Source of the DNA: Opitutia bacterium UBA953
GTDB taxonomy: Bacteria > Verrucomicrobiota > Verrucomicrobiia > Opitutales > UBA953
NCBI GenBank assembly: GCA_002293125.1
Contig: DBCR01000013.1
Location: 33,600-61,329 of the forward strand
DNA: 27,730 nucleotides
Reading direction: 5' to 3'
Part shown: positions 8,847 to 15,811 of the stretch, piece after piece
Position numbering within the stretch: the first letter of the stretch is position 1
Layout: each line of letters begins with the position of its first letter
The notes under the pieces: model-generated
The model's database searches: none
What the model was told of the DNA's origin: nothing
The model's input: the letters and a program-made list of their open reading frames with translations, nothing else
Program-made: the position numbers and the translations under genes

Positions 8847-8951
8847 TCAGAGGGAACGCCAAAGCAGCAACAGGCCCGTAGCGGCGGCGAGGCAGCCCAG
8901 GACGAAGGCCAAGGCTAGGCGTTCGGCTGCGGTCGTGCGGAAGATCCTCAT
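8847..8951 (-). CDS. 34-residue single-span membrane peptide, coupled to polyprenyl synthetase
   Basis: A very short reading frame of 34 codons plus stop. It starts at the ATG whose last bases overlap the TGA of the polyprenyl synthetase (ATGA, read on the minus strand 8951-8948), the classic geometry for translational coupling. The N-terminus is basic (MRIFRTTAAERLA), followed by a hydrophobic stretch of about 20 residues (ALAFVLGC through LLLLW) and an RSL end, so it predicts as an N-in single-pass membrane peptide. Its stop sits exactly against the stop of the convergent DUF192 gene, so it fills the whole gap. It could be a real small protein, or the leftover N-terminal anchor of a once longer membrane protein. 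I do not recognise a family. Confidence 0.55.
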   Translation of the reverse strand: MRIFRTTAAERLALAFVLGCLAAATGLLLLWRSL

Positions 8952-9898
8952 GCCTTCGGCGCGAGTCGGGCGGCGGCTTCGCGCAGGAAGGCCGTGAGTC
9001 GCAGCAGGAAGAAGGGCGAAGGGGAGCCGGCAATCGGTTCGAGGGCCTGTTCCGCCGCGGCGATTTCGGCGTCGAGCCGGCGGAAGCTTTCGCGCCAGGC
9101 TTCGGCGGAGATCAGCTTGCGGGCATCGCCCCCGGCGCGGAGAGCGGTGAGGAAGCCTTTGCCGGAGCGGTCGCGCTCGAGCAACATCGGCAAGGTCAGT
9201 TTGCCGCTGGCGGCGTCAGTACCGAGGGTCTTGCCAGCCTTGGTGTCGTCCTGCAGCAGGTCGACGAGGTCGTCGTAGATCTGGTAGGCGATGCCGAGAT
9301 GGCGTCCGAAGAGGGAGCAAGCCGTGATGTGTTCCGGCGGGCGGCCTGCCAGAAGGGCGCCCACATGGCAGGCGCCTTCAAAGAGCTCGGCCGTCTTCAG
9401 GCGGATATGGCGGTAATAATCTTCGAGGGAAAGGTCGTCCTGGCCGCGGGAGAACGTCTGGCAGACTTCGCCCGAGCAGACCTCGCGGGAGGCGCGTGCG
9501 ACGATGCGGCAGAGTTCCGGCGTCGGGTGGTCGGCGGCGAGGACGAGGGCGTGGGCGAAGAGGGCATCGCCGAAAAGCACGGCCGCGTGGGCTCCGTGGG
9601 TGCGGTTGGGGGTATCGCTGCCGTGGCGGGTGTCGGCGCCGTCCAGGACGTCGTCATGGACGAGCGTAGCGAGGTGGACGAGTTCGATGATGCCGGCGCC
9701 GCGAACCAAGGCGTCGGGCGGAGGGCCGCCCGCGCCGGAGCTGAACGCGAGTAATGGACGAAGGCGTTTTCCCGGATGGGCGAGCACATCGCGGACCATC
9801 GGGCGCACCTCTGGTTCGAACGCGAGTTCCTGCGCCGCGAGGAATTTCTCGAGGGCCGCGAAGTGGGCTTCAAGGCCAGCGTGCAACGGGGAGGACAC
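8948..9898 (-). CDS. Trans-polyprenyl diphosphate synthase
   Basis: A 316-residue prenyltransferase of the IspA/IspB family, condensing isopentenyl diphosphate onto an allylic diphosphate to make the chain of quinones or lipid carriers. GKRLRP (43-48) binds IPP. The first Asp-rich motif is D82-D83-x-x-D86 in HDDVLD; the second is D209-D210-x-x-D213 in YQIYDDLVD. The GDALFAHA and LKTAELFEGA segments are typical. The start is GTG at 9898, since no in-frame ATG lies near. It is preceded at 17 bases by a terminator-like hairpin, and its stop overlaps the ATG of the small membrane peptide. Product chain length cannot be assigned with confidence. Confidence 0.9.
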   Translation of the reverse strand: MSSPLHAGLEAHFAALEKFLAAQELAFEPEVRPMVRDVLAHPGKRLRPLLAFSSGAGGPPPDALVRGAGIIELVHLATLVHDDVLDGADTRHGSDTPNRTHGAHAAVLFGDALFAHALVLAADHPTPELCRIVARASREVCSGEVCQTFSRGQDDLSLEDYYRHIRLKTAELFEGACHVGALLAGRPPEHITACSLFGRHLGIAYQIYDDLVDLLQDDTKAGKTLGTDAASGKLTLPMLLERDRSGKGFLTALRAGGDARKLISAEAWRESFRRLDAEIAAAEQALEPIAGSPSPFFLLRLTAFLREAAARLAPKA

Positions 9899-9914
9899 GC
9901 CGCAATGTGCGGGT

Positions 9915-9939
9915 GAAAAAGCCCTTGCGCAAGCGCAGG
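9915..9939 (-). terminator. Terminator-like hairpin just before the polyprenyl synthetase start
   Basis: Read on the minus strand, CCTGCG, a CTTG loop and CGCAAGG form a six-pair stem with one bulged A (9939-9923), followed by GCTTTTTC. It lies between the zinc-finger gene stop (9969) and the GTG at 9898. The stem is short, so termination may be partial. Confidence 0.4.
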
Positions 9940-9968
9940 ATGCAGGGGTAGGGCCCCCTAGGGCAGGC

Positions 9969-10832
9969 TCAGGGGATGAACTTCGTTTCGACCGAGATGA
10001 TCACCTTGCCGCTGCTGGCGCAGTCGGCGCAAGGGATGCGCTTGTCGAGCAGCTGGCCCTTCTGGGCTTCGCGGGTGAAACCGATGCCACCACACTTCTT
10101 GCAAGGAATCTGCTCGTTGGTCGTGGCGCTCATCTCGGCGCCGGCGATGACGGCTTCCACGAATTTCTGGAGCCCAGCGGGGGAGTCCTCGAGCGTGGCG
10201 CATTCGACGAAAGCTTCGCGGCGGAGCGTGAAGCGCTTGCCCGTGAGGGGCGCGTAGTTGGCGGTGAAGAGCAGGGCGACGGTGCCGACGTGCATGCCCG
10301 TGATCTTACCCGTGTCGCCGACCTTGGCGGGCTTGTCGAGGAGGAGCACGGCCATCGTATCGGCGCCGGCGGCGAGCGCTTCGTTGGGGCCAGCGGCAGG
10401 CCAAGCGGCCTTGGCGAGGAAGCGGTTATCGCCCAGGTCTTGGAGGAGCGAGTAGTTCACCGTCGCGAGATAACCAGTGGCTTTGCTCGAGCCGGACGGG
10501 GAGCCGTCAATGATACGCTGGGTGGCGAAGGCCGAGTAGAGGCGCTGCAGTTCCTTGGTCGTCTCCGTGAAGCCGAGCTTATTGACCTTGGAGAGCTGGA
10601 ACGTGCGGGTCGTCTTGGCTTCGGGCGGGGTGAGGGAGCGGAAGAGAGTGATGACGACGGAGTCATCGACTTCTTCTTCGACCGCTTTCGATGCGCCCTT
10701 GGTGGCGGGCGCGGTGGCGGCTGAATCGCCCGGTGCGGTCGCGTTCGCCGTGGCTTTCGTGCCGAAGGCGGTCGTCTGGGCTGAGGCCGAGGCGGCGGAA
10801 GCCAGGAGGACGAGGAGCAGTCGCTTGATCAT
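9969..10832 (-). CDS. Secreted protein with C-terminal DnaJ-type zinc finger, unknown function
   Basis: A 287-residue exported protein I do not recognise as a whole. It has a signal peptide (MIKRLLLVLLASAASASA) and a low-complexity Ala/Thr/Lys linker to about residue 50. A central alpha/beta region follows, with AVLLLDKPAKVGDTGKITG (about 165-185) suggesting a small barrel. The last 45 residues hold two CxxC knuckles: CKKCGGIG (C244, C247) and CADCASSG (C268, C271), 20 residues apart. The first fits the CxxCxGxG repeat of DnaJ-type zinc fingers; the second lacks the canonical glycines. One zinc site is expected. Zinc knuckles of this kind are normally cytosolic, so the export signal is odd. 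The start is the ATG at 10832, four bases after the tatC stop. Confidence 0.75.
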   Translation of the reverse strand: MIKRLLLVLLASAASASAQTTAFGTKATANATAPGDSAATAPATKGASKAVEEEVDDSVVITLFRSLTPPEAKTTRTFQLSKVNKLGFTETTKELQRLYSAFATQRIIDGSPSGSSKATGYLATVNYSLLQDLGDNRFLAKAAWPAAGPNEALAAGADTMAVLLLDKPAKVGDTGKITGMHVGTVALLFTANYAPLTGKRFTLRREAFVECATLEDSPAGLQKFVEAVIAGAEMSATTNEQIPCKKCGGIGFTREAQKGQLLDKRIPCADCASSGKVIISVETKFIP

Positions 10833-10836
10833 GGGA

Positions 10837-11835
10837 TTAGTCGAGGGAGGAAAGGTCGCCTTCCGCGGGAGGCGGCGTGGACTTGGGCTTGGCCGGAGCC
10901 GAGCTGCTGTCGGAAGGGGTCACCGGCTTACGGGGCTTCGGACGGTACTCTTCTTGATAGGAGGAGTCATCCTCATCGTCGTCCGGGAGATCGTCGTCTT
11001 CCGGGTCGGGCTTATCGCCGCGGGCGACGCGTTTGCGTCGGACGATCACGGTACCGACCGCGACGGCGGCGAGGTAGAAGCTGAACAGCACGCCGGTCAT
11101 CACCAGGAGCGAGATGGGTTCGGCAATCGGGGTGATGAGCGCGACAAGGAGCATGATACCGACCAGCATGCCGCGCCAGGACTTGAGCAAGGTCTTGGGT
11201 CGGACGAGTTCGAGCCACATGAGGACGATCAGCGCGAGGGGGAATTGGAACGTCAGGCCCGTCAGCAGGCACATCATGACCACGAAAGCGTAGTAGTCCG
11301 AAGCCTGCCAGGTGACTTCCATCTTCATGCCTTCGGCGAAGTGCTGCCAGATCTGGATCGACATCGGACTGAGCCAATAGAACGCCAGGGCGGCTCCCAT
11401 GAGGAAGAGGACAAGGGCGGCACCGCAGAAGGGGACCAGCCCGCTCTTTTCGCGATCCGTGAGCGCCGGGCCGACGAAACGGGCCGTCTCGTAGAGGAAG
11501 ACCGGGGAAGCGACGGCCACGCCGACGCCGAAGCCGGCGTACATGAGGACTTTCCAGACGCCCATGAAAGTGAACTCCTTGAGCTCTCCCATGTTGACCA
11601 GCCCTTCTCCAGGTTGGCTTAAAGCAAAGGCGAGCGGGGAAGTTTCTGGGTGCTTGGCCCACTCGAGCGGCATGTTCAGCAGGGCCGGGGTCTCGCGATA
11701 GAAGACGAGGGCGGTGACCATGCCGATGGCGAAGACGGTGGCGACCCGGATCAGCGAGATGCGCAGGTCGTCGAGGTGTTCCATGAACGACATCTCGCTC
11801 CTGGGCTTGTTGCGGCGAATAAGGGTGGAAAGCAT
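10837..11835 (-). CDS. tatC: Sec-independent (Tat) protein translocase subunit TatC
   Basis: A 332-residue inner-membrane protein that recognises twin-arginine signal peptides of folded substrates. It shows the TatC signature FMEHLDDLR with conserved E19 and L21, FMGVWKVLMYAGFGVG, the SPVFLYETARFVGPALTDREK segment, and about six membrane spans. The last 60 residues form a charged, Pro-rich cytoplasmic tail (several Asp runs, then Lys/Pro), longer than in the Escherichia coli protein. I chose the ATG at 11835: it lies four bases after the SNF2 stop and has AAGGA eight bases upstream. A more distal ATG at 11874 overlaps the SNF2 gene. No tatA or tatB is visible. A probable Tat substrate, the DUF1552 protein, is encoded at 24444. 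Confidence 0.93.
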   Translation of the reverse strand: MLSTLIRRNKPRSEMSFMEHLDDLRISLIRVATVFAIGMVTALVFYRETPALLNMPLEWAKHPETSPLAFALSQPGEGLVNMGELKEFTFMGVWKVLMYAGFGVGVAVASPVFLYETARFVGPALTDREKSGLVPFCGAALVLFLMGAALAFYWLSPMSIQIWQHFAEGMKMEVTWQASDYYAFVVMMCLLTGLTFQFPLALIVLMWLELVRPKTLLKSWRGMLVGIMLLVALITPIAEPISLLVMTGVLFSFYLAAVAVGTVIVRRKRVARGDKPDPEDDDLPDDDEDDSSYQEEYRPKPRKPVTPSDSSSAPAKPKSTPPPAEGDLSSLD

Positions 11836-11839
11836 GGGG

Positions 11840-14782
11840 TTAGTCCTTGCGGAGGAGGTCCTTGATGACGTCAAGGCTGAGGCCAGACGAAACGGAGTCT
11901 GATTCGGTCAGGAGCTTACGCAACATCTCAGACTTGGACTTTTGCAGCTCCATGACGCGCTCTTCGATGGTTCCGGAGGCAATCAGTTTGATGCTGGTGA
12001 CCGTGCGGGTCTGGCCGATGCGGTGGGCGCGGTCCGTGGCCTGGGCTTCGGCGGCCGGGTTCCACCACGGGTCGAAATGGATGACCGTGTCGGCGCCCGT
12101 CAGGTTAAGGCCCGTGCCGCCCGCCTTAAGCGACATGAGCATGACCGGGATCGTGGGGGTGGAATTAAATGTGTCGCACACGCCTTGGCGGTCCTTGGTG
12201 GAGCCGTCGAGGTAGCAGTACGGGATATCGCGGTCCTCGAGGGCTGTCTTGAGGAGTTGCAGTGCGGTGACGAAGGTCGAGAAGACCAGCATGCGGTGGC
12301 CGGCATCCTTGGATTCTTCGACGAGCTCGAGGAAGGCCTGCAGCTTCGCCGAGTCGGCTTCTTCCATCTTTGGATCGAGGATGCGCGGGTCGGCGCAGAT
12401 CTGACGGAGGCGGAGGAGTTGGTTGAAGGCCGCCATCTGGATGCGGGCCTGCGTGGCGCCGCCCATCTCCATCTCGAAGATCTCCTGACGCGTGGACTCG
12501 AGGATTTCGTCGTAGATCTTCTTCTGGTTGTCCTCGAAATCGCAGTAGACGATCTGCTCGATCTTGGCCGGGAGCTCAGGGGCGACGGCGACCTTGGAGC
12601 GGCGCAGGATATAAGGCGCGGCCATCTGCAGGAGACGGTCGTCGTGCCACTTGCGTTCCTCGGCCTGAATCCGTTCCTCGGGCTTGGGCAGGTAGCCCGG
12701 CATCAGGAAGCCGAAGAGCGAACGCAGGTCTTCGAGCGAGTTCTCCACCGGCGTACCGGTGAGGATGTAGCGCCCCTTCGCGACTAGCTGCTTGACCGCC
12801 TTGGCGGCCTGGGCGCGGGAGTTCTTGATGTTCTGGCCTTCGTCGCAGATCGCGGCACCCCAGGTGATGAGGGAGAACGCGGCGATGTCGCGGGAAAGGG
12901 TGCCGTACGAGGTGATGACTAGGTCGAAGCGCTGCAGGTATTCCTGCGCGGTGAAGCGGTTCTGGCCGTGGTGGGCGAGGACCTTGAGCGAAGGGGTGAA
13001 GCGACGGGCTTCACGGCGCCAGTTTTCGACGAGCGAAGCCGGGCAGACGACGAGGCAGGGGCCGTCTTCGGGGCGGTGCTGGCGCAGGGCCTCCATGAAG
13101 GCCAAGGCCTGCACGGTCTTGCCGAGGCCCATCTCGTCGGCCAGGAGGCCGCCGAGGGAATTATTGTGGATATGCCAGAGCCAGGCTACGCCGACCTGCT
13201 GGTAGATGCGGAGTATCGTGCTGAGTTCCTCGCGGATGGGTGCAGGCTGGAGCTTCGAAAGGTTGCGGATCGCGGACGAGCGCTTGCTCCAGGTCTCGGG
13301 CGGCGCAAAAGCGGCCTGCAGTTCCTCGGCGATGGCGTCGGCACTGGCGAGGTCGGCGTACCCGATCTTCAGGTTGAGGTCCAGGTCGACGTCGCGCTTG
13401 GATTCGCCGGTGATGCGGCGCTGGGCGTTGCGGATCGACTCCATCAACTCCGGCGTGATGAGGCGTGGACCCTGGTCGGTGTAGAAGAACATGCGACCAC
13501 TCGAGAGGGCTTCTTGGATGACCTTCGGTGATTTGCCTTCGGGGTCGATGCCGATGGCGAAGCGGAAACCACCGTTCTCTTCGGACGCATCGCACTTCGC
13601 CTTGGCGAGGTCGACGTTACGCAGGGAGTGTGAGAGGTTATGCGTGAAGAACGCGCCATTGTCCGTCATCAGCAGCTTGTGATGGCGGGCGAGGAAGTTG
13701 AGCACCTGGATCGTGCCGGCGAGGTACCATTCGCGGGTGGTGGTCTCGAGGGTGAAGCCACTGCGCTGGAGCACGTCGCGGAGCTCGGCGACCGGTCCGG
13801 AAGATTGCTGGGGGAGGCGGATGCGCAGCCATTTCATCGAGCCATCGACCCAAGGGCGGTCGTCGCGGCCGCGTTCTTGCGAACGGACTTCCTGCTCCTC
13901 GGGGCCGTCTTCGGGGGCTTCACCGGCGGCGTTGGTCTGCGGCGTCGGCGCGGGTTCGTCGAGGTGTTCGTGGACCTTGTCGAGCTGGTCGCCATCCCAG
14001 GCCAGCGCGGTTTCCGGCGCATTGGCCATGCGGAAGATCTTGAGGCCTTTGCCGATGGCGAGGAGCTGGCGAAGATGGCGACGCGTAAGCGGGAGGATGC
14101 CCTGGAGCTTGCCGTGGCAGAGGTTTTCGAGGATCGCCAGGAAGAAGACCGTGTCCGGCTCGATGGTCCAAGCCTTGCTGCGGTCGAGGTTCTCGGGCGC
14201 GACCTGAGCCCCGTCGACGCGGAGCTCGAGCCGGCAGATGATCTCGTCGCGCGCGGCGGCGGTGACGATGTTCGGCGGAATGATGAAGCGCACCTCGATG
14301 GGCGTGCCCCGTTTTTCTGAGAGAGTGAGGGATTTGAGCCGGGGTCCTGCCGGGGTCGTCTCCGCTTCCTTTGATTTTTCCTTCTTCGTATCAGCCGTCT
14401 TTTCCTTCGTCGTGGTCGCTGTCGCCGGTTTGCCGGGCGGTGCGGCCGGTTTGGGCGGCGCCATTGTCTCGGGCTTCATATAACCCTCCTTGGTCGCAAG
14501 CACGAGGTAGGCGGCCACGGAGTGCACGCACAGTTTTCTTCGGCCGACGGAGACCTCGCAGCCACACTCGTTGCGCTGGAAGGTGACCGAACGGAGATTC
14601 CAGCGGGCTTCGCGTGACTCCTTGCCGTCGTCGACGAGGGCTTCGGCGACCGGGGGCGTCCAAAGGGCCTTTTTCACTTTCCCCTTCGCTACCAGCTCCT
14701 TGGCAAGCAGCACGGTCGCACCGCCAGCCAGATCGATGAGATCGTCTTCGGAGATGTCGGGCAACGGCTGACGCGGCGCCAT
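11840..14782 (-). CDS. SNF2-family DNA translocase with SWIM zinc finger
   Basis: A 980-residue Swi2/Snf2-type ATPase of the bacterial HepA/RapA-like class with a SWIM domain; probably a double-stranded DNA translocase or a remodeller of protein-DNA complexes. The N-terminal SWIM finger is CxCx9CxH (C73, C75, C85, H87). A Lys/Thr/Pro-rich linker follows, then a bacterial SNF2-associated region. The ATPase core has LADEMGLGKT (Walker A, about 545-555), DEGQ instead of DEAH/DEAQ (about 644) and LTGTPVENS. Its C-terminal lobe has LMSLKAGGTGLNLTGA and DRAHRIGQ (about 917). The ATG at 14782 is used; an in-frame TTG upstream (14827) has no Shine-Dalgarno. It lies between dapF and tatC on the same strand, with a terminator-like hairpin just upstream. 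No restriction or toxin partner is visible. Confidence 0.92.
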   Translation of the reverse strand: MAPRQPLPDISEDDLIDLAGGATVLLAKELVAKGKVKKALWTPPVAEALVDDGKESREARWNLRSVTFQRNECGCEVSVGRRKLCVHSVAAYLVLATKEGYMKPETMAPPKPAAPPGKPATATTTKEKTADTKKEKSKEAETTPAGPRLKSLTLSEKRGTPIEVRFIIPPNIVTAAARDEIICRLELRVDGAQVAPENLDRSKAWTIEPDTVFFLAILENLCHGKLQGILPLTRRHLRQLLAIGKGLKIFRMANAPETALAWDGDQLDKVHEHLDEPAPTPQTNAAGEAPEDGPEEQEVRSQERGRDDRPWVDGSMKWLRIRLPQQSSGPVAELRDVLQRSGFTLETTTREWYLAGTIQVLNFLARHHKLLMTDNGAFFTHNLSHSLRNVDLAKAKCDASEENGGFRFAIGIDPEGKSPKVIQEALSSGRMFFYTDQGPRLITPELMESIRNAQRRITGESKRDVDLDLNLKIGYADLASADAIAEELQAAFAPPETWSKRSSAIRNLSKLQPAPIREELSTILRIYQQVGVAWLWHIHNNSLGGLLADEMGLGKTVQALAFMEALRQHRPEDGPCLVVCPASLVENWRREARRFTPSLKVLAHHGQNRFTAQEYLQRFDLVITSYGTLSRDIAAFSLITWGAAICDEGQNIKNSRAQAAKAVKQLVAKGRYILTGTPVENSLEDLRSLFGFLMPGYLPKPEERIQAEERKWHDDRLLQMAAPYILRRSKVAVAPELPAKIEQIVYCDFEDNQKKIYDEILESTRQEIFEMEMGGATQARIQMAAFNQLLRLRQICADPRILDPKMEEADSAKLQAFLELVEESKDAGHRMLVFSTFVTALQLLKTALEDRDIPYCYLDGSTKDRQGVCDTFNSTPTIPVMLMSLKAGGTGLNLTGADTVIHFDPWWNPAAEAQATDRAHRIGQTRTVTSIKLIASGTIEERVMELQKSKSEMLRKLLTESDSVSSGLSLDVIKDLLRKD

Positions 14783-14799
14783 GGTGAGGGTGTGCGGTG

Positions 14800-14824
14800 A
14801 AAAGCGTCGTCCGAAAGGACGCGC
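14800..14824 (-). terminator. Terminator-like hairpin between dapF and the SNF2 gene
   Basis: On the minus strand an eight-pair GC-rich stem with one bulged A (14824-14804) closes a TTTC loop, and TTTT follows at once. It lies 36 bases after the dapF stop and ends about 18 bases before the SNF2 ATG, so there is no room for a normal promoter between them. Confidence 0.6.
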
Positions 14825-14859
14825 CAAAGGAGGAAAAACCTGGTGGGAAGACGGTCCGC

Positions 14860-15714
14860 CTAGACGGCGACGTCTTGGACCGGGACTCCAGGGTGCATCT
14901 CGAAGATGCCAACAGGGGTCGTCGGGCCTGTCATCACGATGGAATAATCATCGCCGATGCCAATGATAATCTGACCTCCCGGCATATTGACCGCTAAATC
15001 TGCATCAACTAGGCCCATTTTACGAGCTACGGCGGCCGAAGCCGAAGAGGAGGAACCGGAGGCCATCGTGTAGCCGGCGCCACGTTCCCAGATCTCGATG
15101 CGCACATTCTTGCGGTCGATGATCTGCATGAACTGGACGTTGGTGCGGTTCGGGAAATTAGGGTGCACCTCGAGGTGCGGCCCGTACGTCTTGGCGAGGT
15201 CGGGCGTGAGGTCGTCCACCAGGATGACGCAGTGCGGGTTACCGACGGTGGCGGCCCAGTACTTGAAGGTCTTTCCGAGAACGGTGATCTCTTCGCCGAG
15301 GACTTCGCGGTCAGCACCGACGTGCGGGATGACCGGCGCATGGAAGGAGACCTTGCCCATCTCGACGCGGATGCGGTTGCCGCCGTCGAAGACTTCGCAG
15401 CGGACGATGCCACCGATGGTGTGCAGGCGAAACTCTTGGCCTTCCTGGATGCGCTTGGTCTCGAGGAGGTGGCGGCAGAAGATGCGGATGCCGTTGCCGG
15501 ATTTCTCAGCCTCGGAGCCGTCGGGATTCAGGATGCGCAGACCGAAGGTGCCGTCGGTGCGTTCGATCGGGCCGTAGAGGATGCCGTCCGACCCGAGGCC
15601 GAAATGGCGGTGGCAGACCTTGCGGATGGCTTCGGGCGAAAAGAGGGCAGGGCAGTCCTTCGGCTCGAGGACGAGGTAGTCGTTGCCGAGGGCGTGGTAT
15701 TTGGCGAAACGCAT
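14860..15714 (-). CDS. dapF: Diaminopimelate epimerase homologue with both catalytic cysteines replaced by serine
   Basis: A 284-residue protein of the DapF fold, two alpha/beta domains related by pseudo-symmetry. DapF interconverts LL- and meso-diaminopimelate for lysine and peptidoglycan synthesis, using two cysteines. Here the family motifs are clear: HALGNDYLVLE near the start, LNPDGSEAEKSGNGIR around residue 72, VGNPHCVI around 160, and ERGAGYTMASGSSSSA around 219. However, the residue before the first GNG is Ser72 (codon at 15501-15499) and the one in the second motif is Ser219, where the classical enzyme has Cys (MCGNG and ACG). The start at 15714 has AAGG five to six bases upstream; an earlier ATG at 15774 would add 20 residues. 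Either a serine-based variant subfamily or a different isomerase activity is possible; the symbol is by homology only. Confidence 0.8.
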   Translation of the reverse strand: MRFAKYHALGNDYLVLEPKDCPALFSPEAIRKVCHRHFGLGSDGILYGPIERTDGTFGLRILNPDGSEAEKSGNGIRIFCRHLLETKRIQEGQEFRLHTIGGIVRCEVFDGGNRIRVEMGKVSFHAPVIPHVGADREVLGEEITVLGKTFKYWAATVGNPHCVILVDDLTPDLAKTYGPHLEVHPNFPNRTNVQFMQIIDRKNVRIEIWERGAGYTMASGSSSSASAAVARKMGLVDADLAVNMPGGQIIIGIGDDYSIVMTGPTTPVGIFEMHPGVPVQDVAV

Positions 15715-15749
15715 GTTCGCCTTCTGATTGGGCCTTAAAGGAGGGTTTT

Positions 15750-15782
15750 GCAAGCAAGGGGTGTGTTGATCCATCTGCTTGC
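15750..15782. promoter_or_regulatory. Inverted repeat in the dapF/sulfatase divergent region
   Basis: GCAAGCA (15750-15756) and TGCTTGC (15776-15782) form a perfect 7-base inverted repeat with centres 26 bases apart, in the 97-base gap between two divergent genes. The spacing would suit a dimeric regulator on successive helical turns. Short, so possibly chance. Confidence 0.25.
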
Positions 15783-15811
15783 TTTATTTCTCACGTTAAG
15801 GGGCTTACAAG

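Noticed and set aside
9504..10724. A 406-codon plus-strand frame over the polyprenyl synthetase and zinc-finger genes
   Set aside because: It spans two well-supported minus-strand genes and has low-complexity Gly/Arg/Glu content.
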